DNA of 46,248 nucleotides, from assembly GCA_029974925.1 (NCBI GenBank), contig JARKQH010000179.1, positions 1 to 46,248 of the forward strand, read 5' to 3'. The position numbers and the translations under genes are program-made. This DNA is from Verrucomicrobiota bacterium. Its GTDB lineage: Bacteria; Verrucomicrobiota; Verrucomicrobiia; Limisphaerales; UBA8199. Under the pieces are notes generated by a model. That model made no database searches, was not told where the DNA came from, and saw only the letters and a list, made by a program, of their open reading frames with translations. Shown piece after piece: positions 9,344 to 17,628 of the stretch. Within the stretch, counting starts at the first letter, position 1. Every line of letters starts with the position of its first letter.

Positions 9344-11122
9344 TCAGGCGGGAACGGGCATGCCGATGTCCGCGCAGAGTTTCTGGGCCGCTTCGGGGCT
9401 GGCCCATTTCACCAGCGCGGTGAAGGTCAGCAGGGTCGGGCTGTCAGGTTTGGCGGCGTACATGCTCTTGAGGCTGCGCAGCACCTTTTGGTAAGTCGCC
9501 GCGTATTTCTCGTGGAGCAGGCGGGTGACATAGGTTTCGATCACCGGCCGGGCAATCGGGTCCGTCTTCCCGTTGGCCAGATAAGGGAGGTGACAGATGA
9601 TGCGGATGAGCATCATGGGATCGGCTTCGGTGAGCACGATCCAGCTTTCGCGGACTTCATCCGCGTTGTACTTGGCATTCAGCCGGTCGCGGATGCTGGC
9701 GGCGATCGTGGCGGGGGGGGCGCGGCGGGTGATCAGGTCTTTGATCCCTGCCCACACCCGCTTGCGTTCCATCTCCGGCGGTTCGGCCACCGCCGTTTGG
9801 GCTTCCGGCGCGACCTCGGGCAATCCCAGCGCCGCCGCCACGGCCTTGGCCAGCGAGAGGGCGACGTCCTTGCGCAGCCGGTCGCAAGCGCGGAGGGCGC
9901 GCAGGACGGCCTGCTGCATGGGGGGCTTGAGCAACTTCAGCACCGCGGCGATCGCCTCGGCTTTGGGGGGGCCTTGGGCCGGGATCAAATGTCGCGCAAA
10001 CTCGGCGAGGGAATGATCCAGGTCGGTTTCCGGCAGTTTCTCGGCGCGCAGGCGCAGGACGTAACGCAGGGTGCGGGCGGCGCCGCCGCCCTTGCCGATG
10101 TTGTTGATGACCATGAGGCGGTGGTCGGGGTTGATGACATAGGCCAGCAAGGTTTCCGCCTGGGCAATCAGATTTTCGTCCAAACGTTCTTCCGCCCCTG
10201 GCAGCACCAACTGTTCGACCAGCCCCGGCAGGCGCTGGGCAAAGACCACGTCGGGCGCCTCGGTGGTTTGATGCTCGTAATAATGCCACAGCTCGACGAT
10301 AAAAGACAGGCGGCAGAACGCGTTGCGTTGGGCCAGGGCCCGCTCGCAGGTGGTTTTGGCCGACTGGACACTCCGATAGAGTTTAAGCAGCCCCTCCCGC
10401 TTCTCGGGTGTCAGCCCCTCCACCTGCTGGACCAGGGTCTCGAAGTCGCTCTTGAACCCCAGCACGATTTCGTCCGGTTTGGGCCGGGGATTCAATTTCG
10501 GGTCGGTCGTCAGGTCATTGAAACAGGGGAGGGCGGCTTCGCCGAACTCGCGCACGATTCGCTCCTTGGGAAGGCATCCCTTCACAAAACAGCGGCACGC
10601 GCGCAACATGCGCGGCGAGAAGAACAACTCCGGCTGTTCGGGCAACGCTTCCAGCAGGCCCTTTTCCAGGGGGATTTCCAGCCGAAGCAATTCCTCGACC
10701 AGGGGCTTGATGGCGGCCGCCAGGTCCCGTTTGGTGTGGTCCAGCGTCGCCAGGGCGGTGGGCTGGGGAAGAACATCCAGCTCGGCGGTGCCCTTGGCCA
10801 GGGCTGCGAGGTACTGGCTGACGCTGGAGTTGTGCTCGACGAGCCGGCCGACCAGGCCGCCGATATCGGTCAGGGGCAGCTTGCTGACCAGGGTCGTCAG
10901 CAGCAGAACCAGCTCCCCATGCGACTTTTGCCGGTGCTCGATTACCCGCTCCAACAGTTGGCGGAGAGCCTTGATTTCCTGCTCGAGCACCCCCCGGTCC
11001 GCCTCCAACTGGGCCACGCGCAGCTCCAATTCGTGCCAGGACGGCGCGGCGGGCTGGGCCGGCGGCGCTGCCGCGGCGGCGGGCGGCGGAGTGACGGCGG
11101 ATGGTTGATGTGGCTCGGTCAC
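9344..11122 (-). CDS. Uncharacterised helical protein with N-terminal coiled coil
   Basis: 592 residues; I do not recognise the family. A Pro/Ala-rich start (1-28) is followed by a predicted coiled coil (about 30-65, ELRVAQLEADRGVLEQEI). The rest is mostly helical and leucine-rich, with no signal peptide and no membrane segment. A cysteine pair lies near residue 180 (RACRCFVKGC). The C-terminal 150 residues (after a Pro/Glu-rich linker near 435) include a conserved-looking helical block with YLANGKTDPIARPVIETYV. The start at 11122 is an ATG and the coding frame is consistent across the whole length. It is divergent from the M16 peptidase (about 200 bp between the starts) and convergent with the kinase gene. 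HEAT-like helical repeats are possible but not demonstrable by eye. Confidence 0.8.
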   Translation of the reverse strand: MTEPHQPSAVTPPPAAAAAPPAQPAAPSWHELELRVAQLEADRGVLEQEIKALRQLLERVIEHRQKSHGELVLLLTTLVSKLPLTDIGGLVGRLVEHNSSVSQYLAALAKGTAELDVLPQPTALATLDHTKRDLAAAIKPLVEELLRLEIPLEKGLLEALPEQPELFFSPRMLRACRCFVKGCLPKERIVREFGEAALPCFNDLTTDPKLNPRPKPDEIVLGFKSDFETLVQQVEGLTPEKREGLLKLYRSVQSAKTTCERALAQRNAFCRLSFIVELWHYYEHQTTEAPDVVFAQRLPGLVEQLVLPGAEERLDENLIAQAETLLAYVINPDHRLMVINNIGKGGGAARTLRYVLRLRAEKLPETDLDHSLAEFARHLIPAQGPPKAEAIAAVLKLLKPPMQQAVLRALRACDRLRKDVALSLAKAVAAALGLPEVAPEAQTAVAEPPEMERKRVWAGIKDLITRRAPPATIAASIRDRLNAKYNADEVRESWIVLTEADPMMLIRIICHLPYLANGKTDPIARPVIETYVTRLLHEKYAATYQKVLRSLKSMYAAKPDSPTLLTFTALVKWASPEAAQKLCADIGMPVPA

Positions 11123-11321
11123 GGCCTGTGGTTTATGTCGTGTTCGACTTTACATCCCCATGGTATTCTGCTGGTTTATCGCGTCAAGGCATCCCGCACC
11201 GGGGCAATTCCCGGGCAGGGAAGGGGCGCCCCGGGCGCCGGCGCCGGCCGCCTGGAGGGGGGGCGCGAAGGGATGCGGGTCTGGAAACGGCAGGACGCCA
11301 ATCTGTGCTAAACTACAGGCA

Positions 11322-12587
11322 GTGGACTACGAATTCACAACCTTGTCCAATGGGCTGCGGGTGGCCACGGCCTCCATGCCGCACATGCGAAGCGTGAGTG
11401 TCGCCCTCTACCTCGGGGTGGGCTCGCGTTATGAGCCGGCGAGGCTGAACGGCATCTGCCATTTTATCGAACACCTGTTGTTCAAAGGCACGCGCAAGCG
11501 CTCCGCCCGACAGATTTCCCAGGCGGTGGAGGGCATCGGAGGGGCGTTGAACGCCTTCACCAGTGAGGAAGTCACCTGCTTTCACGCGCGGGCATGCGCG
11601 GCGCACCTGCCGCTCCTGCTGGACGTGCTGATGGACATGCTCCTGGGCTCGCGATTCGACCCGGCCGATGTCGCCAAGGAGCGGGAGGTGATCAAAGAGG
11701 AGATTTCGATGTACTGGGACGAACCGCAGCACCTGGTTCAGGAGGCGTTCAACGCCTTGATGTGGCCGGAGCAACCGCTTGGGCGCCCCATCACCGGCAC
11801 GGCCGAGTCGCTGGACGCCATCGGGCGCGGCGAACTGGTGAACTACCTGCGGGGCAATTACGTGGCCGCCGGCGCCGTCGTGGTGGCCGCGGGCCGGGTC
11901 ACCCACCGCCAGGTTCTGCGCGCGGCAAGCCGGTTTGTTCCGCGTTTCCCCCGCGGCCCGCGGCCGCGTTTCGAGCTTTCACGCAACCATCAGACTGCGC
12001 CCCGGGTGCGGCTCATCACCCGGCAAAACGAGCAAACGCAGATGGCACTCGGGTTTCGCACCTGCTCGCGGTATGACGAGCGTCGCTACGCCTTGCGGGT
12101 GCTGAACACGATTTTGGGGGAGAACATGAGCTCCCGCCTCTTTCAGGTTGTCCGGGAGGAACGGGGCTTGACCTATTCCATTTACAGCAATCCGAGTTTT
12201 TTCGCCGACACGGGCGACCTGGTGATTGCCGCGGGCTTGGACACCGACAAGCTGCCGCGCGCGCTGCGCCTGATTCTTTCCGAGGTGCGGCGGCTGAAGA
12301 ACCAGCCGGTTTCGGCCGCCGAGCTGCGCCGGGCGCGGGATTACCTCCTGGGCCAGCTCGAGCTGGCGCAGGAAAGCACCGAAAGCCAGATGAACTGGAC
12401 CGGCGACCACCTCCTGAGCTACAACCGCGTGCCGCGCCCCGCGGAAATGAAGCGCCACATCACCCGGGTGACGTCGGCTCAGATCATGGCCGCCGCCCGG
12501 GATTTCTTCCGCCCGGAACGGCTGAACCTGGCCCTGGTCAGCCCGTTGAAGACGGCGGCTTCGATCACCGCGTGCCTGCGGGTTTGA
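11322..12587 (+). CDS. M16 family zinc metallopeptidase (processing-peptidase type)
   Basis: 421 residues beginning at GTG 11322 (VDYEFTTLSNGLRVA), the usual N-terminus of the family; the open frame extends upstream but without conserved sequence. The inverted zinc motif HxxEH is HFIEH at 47-51 and the distal glutamate lies in EREVIKEEI (about 125). The second half carries the expected substrate-clamping segment (RLFQVVREERGLTYSI). Related bacterial enzymes (PqqL/YmxG-like, mitochondrial MPP-beta relatives) degrade or process peptides. No signal peptide is seen, so it is probably cytoplasmic. The M28 peptidase follows 55 bp later and may be co-transcribed. Confidence 0.9.
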   Translation: MDYEFTTLSNGLRVATASMPHMRSVSVALYLGVGSRYEPARLNGICHFIEHLLFKGTRKRSARQISQAVEGIGGALNAFTSEEVTCFHARACAAHLPLLLDVLMDMLLGSRFDPADVAKEREVIKEEISMYWDEPQHLVQEAFNALMWPEQPLGRPITGTAESLDAIGRGELVNYLRGNYVAAGAVVVAAGRVTHRQVLRAASRFVPRFPRGPRPRFELSRNHQTAPRVRLITRQNEQTQMALGFRTCSRYDERRYALRVLNTILGENMSSRLFQVVREERGLTYSIYSNPSFFADTGDLVIAAGLDTDKLPRALRLILSEVRRLKNQPVSAAELRRARDYLLGQLELAQESTESQMNWTGDHLLSYNRVPRPAEMKRHITRVTSAQIMAAARDFFRPERLNLALVSPLKTAASITACLRV

Positions 12588-12642
12588 CAGCATGCCGGGC
12601 ATTGGGGCAGGTTGAGGCGCAATCAGAGCATCTTTGTCGTTC

Positions 12643-14292
12643 ATGAAGCCCTGCGCCGCCTCGCCATTCCGCCGCGAGCCTTTCGGACAACGTCTCCCGG
12701 GGGCGGGGCTGCTCTTGAGTTTTCTCGCGGCAGGGATGTTATGTCCCGTGCAACCGGTCTGGAGCGCCGCGCCGACGGTTCCGGAATTGGTGAACCAGTT
12801 TGACCCCGTTCACTACCAGGATTTGCTGGCCAACAAGCTTTACACCCGCCAGGGCATGAACCGGGCGGCAGGCGTCGGTCCCGAACTGGACCGCTGCCGC
12901 GAAGCGATTTACGCGGAACTTGAGAGCCTGGGACTGGCGCCGGTGAAGGACTACTTCGCTTACACGGACAGCAACGGCGTGCCCCGCACGGCCTGCAACA
13001 TCATTGCCATAAAGCCGGGCGTGCAGAATCCCAGCAACGAAATCTACGTGGTGGGCGGGCATTACGACTCCAAAAGCAACCCGGGCGCGGACGACAACGG
13101 CAGCGGCATCGCCTGCCTCCTGGAGCTGGCTCGCATTCTCCAGCCTTACCACTTTGCCAAAACCCTGGTTTTTTGCGCGTTTGACGCGGAGGAGATTTAC
13201 GATTACTACGGCGCGCACCGCCTGGGCAGCCTGCGCTACGTGGACCAGCACCGAACGGACAACATCCAGGGGATGATTGCGGTGGACATGATTGCGTGGC
13301 AGGCCTCGGGCAGTTCCTCCAACAGCGCCTACATCGAAGGCCGCCCCACCGTGGCGGCCATCCGCAACGACCTCCGGAATGCCATGCTGAGCTATGGGGA
13401 AGGACTGCAACCCATTCTGCGCACTTCCTCGGGCGATCTCAGTGATCATGTGGCGTTCGCCGATGCGGGCTTCCAGGCCTGCCTGCTGATCGAAGCCTAT
13501 TTTTCGTCCAATCCCAATTATCACAAGCTCACGGATTACGTCGAACGGCCGAACTACATTGACTGGACCTACGCCGGGAAGATGTGCAAGACGGTGATCG
13601 GGTATTACGCGACCAAACTCGAACCGGTGGACGTGAGCCCGCGCGCTTTGGCGTGCCGTCCCGGCGCCGGGGGGGCGATGGTCCTGGAGTTCGCCGGCCT
13701 GCCGGGCTGCACCTACGTGGTGGAAGTTGCGCCTGATCTCGCGTCGCGTTCGTGGGTCAGCCTGCAAACCAACATCGCCTCCCTGGCCGATGGACTGTTC
13801 CAGGCGACCGATGCTCAGGCGGCAGTGCGGCCCGCCGGCTTCTATCGCGCCCGGTTCGCGGCCGGCTACGTGGGGGCGACGCCGCCGCAGACGGACATCA
13901 TCGTGGACAATCCGTCCGCCTCCCTGGTGGGCGTCTGGAGCGCCGGCACCTCGTCCACCGACAAATACGGTTCCGACTACCGGTTCAAGGCGGCCGGCAC
14001 GGGGAATGCCTGCGTGGAGTTTCGGCCCAACCTGCAACGGACCGGCAACTACCATGTTTATGAGTGGCATCCGCAGGGCGCCAACCGCACCACCGACGCG
14101 CCGGTTGACATTGGATACTTGGGCGGCACCAACGCCTTTCGAGTCAACCAGCAGATCAATGGCGGCCTGTGGTTGTATCTGGGCACCTTCCCCTTCGCCG
14201 CCGGCACGACCGGTTTTGTGCGCATCAAGGACAACTTCACCACCGGCAGCGTGGTCCTGGCCGACGCCGTCCGGTTCGTTTACGCGCCTTGA
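12643..14292 (+). CDS. Secreted M28 zinc peptidase with C-terminal golvesin-like domain
   Basis: 549 residues. The ATG at 12643 gives a signal peptide (basic start, hydrophobic stretch about 20-36, cleavage near SAAP). The M28 aminopeptidase domain has the expected metal ligands: H140 (GGHYDSKS), D150 (GADDNGSG), E183/E184 (DAEE), D215 (VDMIAW) and H294 (NPNYHKLTD). A middle linker domain (about 330-410) follows. The last about 120 residues (from about 425, DIIVDNPSASLVGVW) look like the golvesin/Xly carbohydrate-binding-type domain with its YHVYEWHP and DNFTTGSVVLADAVRFV motifs. It is probably exported and acts on extracellular peptides. Its 3' end is duplicated at 16730-17074 on the far side of the DarTG insert. 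Confidence 0.9.
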   Translation: MKPCAASPFRREPFGQRLPGAGLLLSFLAAGMLCPVQPVWSAAPTVPELVNQFDPVHYQDLLANKLYTRQGMNRAAGVGPELDRCREAIYAELESLGLAPVKDYFAYTDSNGVPRTACNIIAIKPGVQNPSNEIYVVGGHYDSKSNPGADDNGSGIACLLELARILQPYHFAKTLVFCAFDAEEIYDYYGAHRLGSLRYVDQHRTDNIQGMIAVDMIAWQASGSSSNSAYIEGRPTVAAIRNDLRNAMLSYGEGLQPILRTSSGDLSDHVAFADAGFQACLLIEAYFSSNPNYHKLTDYVERPNYIDWTYAGKMCKTVIGYYATKLEPVDVSPRALACRPGAGGAMVLEFAGLPGCTYVVEVAPDLASRSWVSLQTNIASLADGLFQATDAQAAVRPAGFYRARFAAGYVGATPPQTDIIVDNPSASLVGVWSAGTSSTDKYGSDYRFKAAGTGNACVEFRPNLQRTGNYHVYEWHPQGANRTTDAPVDIGYLGGTNAFRVNQQINGGLWLYLGTFPFAAGTTGFVRIKDNFTTGSVVLADAVRFVYAP

Positions 14293-14294
14293 AA
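13817..14294. repeat. Long direct repeat, left copy (3' end of the M28 gene)
   Basis: This segment reappears at 16730-17074. The block 13991-14294 matches 16771-17074 with 5 substitutions in 304 bases. The upstream piece 13817-13857 matches 16730-16769 less well. The 132 bases between are absent from the right copy, lost between two 9-base direct repeats gcggccggc (13858-13866 and 13990-13998). The match ends two bases after the M28 stop codon, a boundary that coincides with the gene end. Confidence 0.9.
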
Positions 14295-14662
14295 CGCAAC
14301 CGCGCCTGCCGCCACCGTCTGCACCTCCCGACTCCTTCTGGAACTGCTTGGAAACAGCAAGAAACGAGGGAAAAGTGCAGCCCGCAACGTGGCTTGCTCG
14401 TTGTAAACACTTGTCGTACGCTGCTTCGTACCCCCATGAGGGGATGCGATGAGCACCAGCACCTCGGGCAAAGTGACCGAACGCGAAGCCAGATCGGTTT
14501 GCGAACCACAGCATCCGGTTGCGATCTTCTCCCAGCGCCGCTTCAGCAAGCGGGAACACGTCAGCCACTATCAAGCCCTGCGCCACAACGATTCTCTCGC
14601 GGCGCCGGCCGAAGGCCCCCGGGCCATTATTTGAAGCGCGCCGACCAAATGAGATTCCCGCC
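14293..14662. other. Non-coding leader of the DarTG insert
   Basis: 370 bases between the M28 stop and the darT start. Possible short frames (for example 14449-14634 plus, 61 codons) lack any family look or good ribosome site. The base composition is less GC-skewed than the neighbours around 14390-14440. A small inverted repeat gtac...gtac lies near 14417-14434, just upstream of an AT-richer run; this could be where darTG transcription starts or is regulated, but no clear -35/-10 pair is visible. Confidence 0.4.
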
Positions 14663-15304
14663 GTGAGTGACCTCAAGCCAGAGAACGGGTTCATTTTCCG
14701 CATCACTCACATCGCGAATGTTCCGTGGATTCTGGACCACGGGTTGCACTGTCAGAGCTCGCCGGAACAAGCTCCCGATTACGTTGAAATCGGCAATCCG
14801 GAATTGATTCAGCGACGAGCCCGACGCGTCGTGCCCATCCCTCCGGGCGGGGTTTTGAGTGATTACGTCCCGTTTTACTTCACGCCCCATTCACCCATGC
14901 TCTTAAACATCAAGACCGGGCACCACGGCATCCGGCGGCGGCCCATGAGCGAAATCGTGATCATGGTCTCCGCGCTGCCCAAGCTGGCGCGGCAAGGAAT
15001 TCCGTTCGTGTTCACGGACCGGCACGCCTGCCTGCAAACAGCCAGTTTCTTCAGCGACCTGGCCCAGCTTGACCGGATCGCGTGGAACCTGCTGCAAACC
15101 CGTGATTTCAAGAAGGATGTTTACGATCCCGGCAAGTTCGAGCGGTATCAGGCTGAGGCGCTGGTGTATCGGCACTTGCCGGTTACGGCCTTGTTGGGCG
15201 TCGTCTGCCATGGGGAAGCCCAAGCCGCCCGCCTGCGAGCCGAGGTTGAAAACCGGCGGCAGAACCTGCAAATTGAAGTAAAACCGAATTGGTATTTCCG
15301 ATGA
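14663..15304 (+). CDS. darT: DarT-like DNA ADP-ribosyltransferase toxin (DUF4433)
   Basis: 213 residues from GTG 14663 (VSDLKPENG), the usual length. The frame is open upstream to 14519 without conserved sequence. DarT enzymes use NAD+ to ADP-ribosylate bases, mostly thymidine, in single-stranded DNA and so block replication. Family segments seen in order: FRITHIANVPWILDHGL (11-28), arginines at 51-52, DYVPFYFTPHSPMLLNI (68-83), DRHA with H121, and YQAEALV with E165. By position these correspond to the R51/H119/E160 catalytic set described for Thermus DarT. All are present, so the toxin looks active. The TGA stop overlaps the darG ATG (ATGA at 15301), the coupling expected of a toxin-antitoxin pair. 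Confidence 0.88.
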   Translation: MSDLKPENGFIFRITHIANVPWILDHGLHCQSSPEQAPDYVEIGNPELIQRRARRVVPIPPGGVLSDYVPFYFTPHSPMLLNIKTGHHGIRRRPMSEIVIMVSALPKLARQGIPFVFTDRHACLQTASFFSDLAQLDRIAWNLLQTRDFKKDVYDPGKFERYQAEALVYRHLPVTALLGVVCHGEAQAARLRAEVENRRQNLQIEVKPNWYFR

Positions 15305-16458
15305 TCCGTTACACCACAGGCAACCTGCTGGACGCCCCGGCCGAGGCGCTGGTGAACACCGTGAACGAGATGGGGGTGATGGGCAAGGGCATCGCCTTGA
15401 TGTTTCGCGAGGCGTTCCCGGCCAACACCGCCGCTTACGAGGCGGCCTGCAAGAAGGGCGAAGTGCGCGTCGGCCGGATGTTCGTGACGGAGAACCCCGC
15501 GCTCACCGGCCCAAGGTGGATCATCAATTTTCCCACCAAGAAGCACTGGCGGCATCCTTCACAGCTTGAATGGGTGCGGAACGGCTTGGAAGATTTGAAG
15601 CGGGTGATTGCCGAGAAGCAAATCAAGTCCATCGCGGTGCCGCCTCTGGGCTGCGGCAACGGTGGATTGCAATGGGATGAGGTGCGCCCGGCGATTGAGT
15701 CCGCGCTGGCGGCGCTGGAAGGTGTCAACGTCCTCGTTTTTGAACCGACCACCGCCTACCTGAACACTGCCAAGCGGATGGGTTTGGAGGCATTGACTCC
15801 TGCCCGCGCCATGATCGCGGAACTGGTGCGCCGGTATTCCATCCTTGGCATCGAATGCACGAACCTCGAGGTCCATAAGCTGGCGTGGTTCCTCCAGCGG
15901 ATGATCGAAGCGCTGCACTTGGAGAATCCGCTGAATCTGAAGTTCACCGCCAACAAGTACGGCCCCTACGCCGACAACCTGCGGCATTTGTTGGACAGCC
16001 TTGACGGCAGCTACCTGCACTGCGAAAGGCGGCTGTCCGACGCGGGACCCCTGGAACCGATCTGGTTCGAGGACTCCAAGGCTGACCGGGTGCGGGACTT
16101 TTTGAATAGCGAAGTCGCCCGCCAATACCTTCCCGCATTGAACATGACGGCGGAGGCGATTGATGGGTTCGAGTCGCCCTTGGGAATGGAACTGCTTGGC
16201 ACGGTGGACTGGCTGTTGAGCCGCGAGCGGTGCGCCGCGACGGTCCCTGCCATTCGCGAGGCTTTGAACCGCTGGCCGGGGGGTCGCGACGCCGCCCGGC
16301 GGAAACAAAAGCTGTTCACCGACGAATGGCTGGGGCTGGCGTTGCAACGGCTCAACGCTTCGATGCTGGCACCGCAGCCGGCGCAACCGTCATTGGGTCC
16401 GCACCGCGAGCAAGCAGTAAGATGGAATCGGGCTCCTGATAACGGCGTTTCCCACTGA
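15301..16458 (+). CDS. darG: DarG-like macrodomain antitoxin
   Basis: 385 residues. The N-terminal macrodomain (about 1-155) starts IRYTTGNLLDAPAEALVNTVN and includes the GVMGKGIAL loop and PPLGCGNGGLQW, the ADP-ribose-binding segments of DarG that remove ADP-ribose from DNA. The C-terminal part (about 165-350) with KYGPYADNLRHLLDSLDG is the domain that in known pairs binds and neutralises DarT directly. The last about 35 residues, rich in Pro, Gln and Arg and ending DNGVSH, look unlike family C-termini and may be read-through into sequence at the edge of an insertion. It starts inside the darT stop codon and follows it in one transcript. Confidence 0.88.
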   Translation: MIRYTTGNLLDAPAEALVNTVNEMGVMGKGIALMFREAFPANTAAYEAACKKGEVRVGRMFVTENPALTGPRWIINFPTKKHWRHPSQLEWVRNGLEDLKRVIAEKQIKSIAVPPLGCGNGGLQWDEVRPAIESALAALEGVNVLVFEPTTAYLNTAKRMGLEALTPARAMIAELVRRYSILGIECTNLEVHKLAWFLQRMIEALHLENPLNLKFTANKYGPYADNLRHLLDSLDGSYLHCERRLSDAGPLEPIWFEDSKADRVRDFLNSEVARQYLPALNMTAEAIDGFESPLGMELLGTVDWLLSRERCAATVPAIREALNRWPGGRDAARRKQKLFTDEWLGLALQRLNASMLAPQPAQPSLGPHREQAVRWNRAPDNGVSH

Positions 16459-16481
16459 AGGATCTACCCAGGCAAGCGAAT

Positions 16482-16667
16482 GTGGCCGAAGTGAAGGTCT
16501 GTCACGAACCAAACGGCCACACGATGACCTTGTGGTTCGGCCGTCCGGAGGCGGAATACCGCTGCGGGGATACCGGCGAGGAAATGGTCTTGATGAAGGA
16601 CCGCAAAGGCTGGGTCAGCGGCTTTGAGCGGCTGAACTATCGCGGCAATGGCCGCCTTGGCCGGTGA
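16482..16667 (+). CDS. DUF2283-like small protein, third gene of the DarTG insert
   Basis: 61 residues from GTG 16482. The pattern VAEVKVCHEPNGHTMTLWFG, then GEEMVLMKDRKGWVSGFERLNY, matches the small DUF2283 family (beta-rich, about 60-70 residues), members of which often lie beside toxin-like genes and may act as antitoxins. Here there is no separate partner toxin next to it, so it may be a passenger, an orphan or an accessory of DarTG. It lies 23 bp after darG. No strong ribosome site is seen. The usual VWFGDP core is changed to LWFGRP. Identification is from memory of the family pattern. Confidence 0.6.
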   Translation: MAEVKVCHEPNGHTMTLWFGRPEAEYRCGDTGEEMVLMKDRKGWVSGFERLNYRGNGRLGR

Positions 16668-16729
16668 GACTGGCCTTTGAGACAACACTGCAACCGGTGT
16701 GAAGGCCGCTAAAGCACGGTCCGAAGCCG

Positions 16730-17074
16730 AGGCGGGAGTGCGGTCCGCCGGCTTCATCGCGCCCGGTTCGCGGCCGGCACGGGGAATGCCTGCGTGGAAT
16801 TCCGGCCCAACCTGCAACGGACCGGCAACTATCATGTTTATGAGTGGCATCCGCAGGGCGCCAACCGCACCACTGACGCGCCGGTTGACATTGGATACTT
16901 GGGCGGCACCAACGCCTTTCGAGTCAACCAGCAGATCAATGGCGGCCTGTGGTTGTATCTGGGCACCTTCCCCTTTGCCGCCGGCACGACCGGTTTTGTG
17001 CGCATCAAGGACAACTTCACCACCGGCAGCGTGGTCCTGGCCGACGCCGTCCGGTTCGTTTACGCGCCTTGAAA
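16730..17074 (+). pseudogene. Broken second copy of the M28 peptidase 3' end
   Basis: Right-hand copy of the direct repeat. It encodes the last about 95 residues of the golvesin-like domain, protein-identical to the intact gene up to the same stop codon at 17072. Upstream it is broken: a single-base deletion (ttctatcg to ttcatcg), other changes, and a 132-base in-frame deletion at a 9-base repeat. There is no peptidase domain, signal peptide or sensible start, although an ATG-less frame of 92 codons remains open. In the 304-base block the five differences from the intact gene (at 16799, 16802, 16832, 16874 and 16976) are all third-position and synonymous, so the copy diverged while still part of a functional gene. 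Confidence 0.85.
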
Positions 17075-17199
17075 GCAGACCACGCCATTGGCCTGGGTGG
17101 GGCTGGGCCCGGGCTCAAATCCACGGCGTTGTCCCCTATAAAACATCCCCTGCCTTGTAATTGAACCGGTTTGAGGGGCGGCCTAGAGTCACGCGAAAC

Positions 17200-17607
17200 A
17201 TGAACACCCACACTGAGACACACAGCAAAGTGATTGGATACGTGCTTTGGATTTTCGGGTTTACCGGTTCGCACCGCTTTTACTTCGGCAAGCCCGTTTC
17301 CGGCACGATCTGGTTTTTCACGGCCGGCTTGTTCCTCATCGGCTGGCTCATAGACCTGTTCCTGATTCCGGGCATGGCCCGGCAGGCGGACCGCCGTTAT
17401 GTTTCCGGCCCGGTGGATTATTCGGTTGCGTGGATTCTGCTGACCTTCCTCGGGCCATTCGGGGTTCACCGGTTTTATATGCGGAAATGGGGCACCGGCC
17501 TGCTTTACCTTTTGACCTTTGGCCTGTTGGGCATTGGGGTCATTTACGACTTTTGGACGCTCAACTCGCAAATCAGCGAGTTGAACGTGAGCCGGCAGCA
17601 ATCGTAA
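17200..17607 (+). CDS. Membrane protein with two TM2 domains
   Basis: 135 residues from ATG 17200. It carries two TM2 units: GFTGSHRFYFGKPVSGTIWFF followed by a hydrophobic turn and WLIDLFLIP (about 20-57), and GPFGVHRFYMRKWGTGLLYLL followed by GVIYDFW (about 85-120). Each TM2 unit has two membrane helices joined by a short loop with the conserved G-x-H-RFY, so four membrane segments are expected. Most TM2 proteins have one unit; the tandem form is less common. Function is unknown in bacteria. The small PQQ-repeat gene follows 21 bp later, so co-transcription is likely. It is the first intact gene after the DarTG insert. Confidence 0.85.
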   Translation: MNTHTETHSKVIGYVLWIFGFTGSHRFYFGKPVSGTIWFFTAGLFLIGWLIDLFLIPGMARQADRRYVSGPVDYSVAWILLTFLGPFGVHRFYMRKWGTGLLYLLTFGLLGIGVIYDFWTLNSQISELNVSRQQS

Positions 17608-17628
17608 GACCCTCCGCACCATAACCTC

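Noticed and set aside
14449-14634. 61-codon plus-strand frame before darT
   Set aside because: Low complexity and Ser/Arg-rich, without family resemblance or a convincing ribosome site; kept as non-coding.
12739-14706. Minus-strand frame of 655 codons opposite the M28 gene
   Set aside because: Composition and lack of motifs mark it as a shadow of the M28 gene.
14293-17074. Insertion sequence or prophage carrying darTG
   Set aside because: No transposase, integrase or terminal inverted repeats are visible; the only boundary mark is the duplicated gene end.
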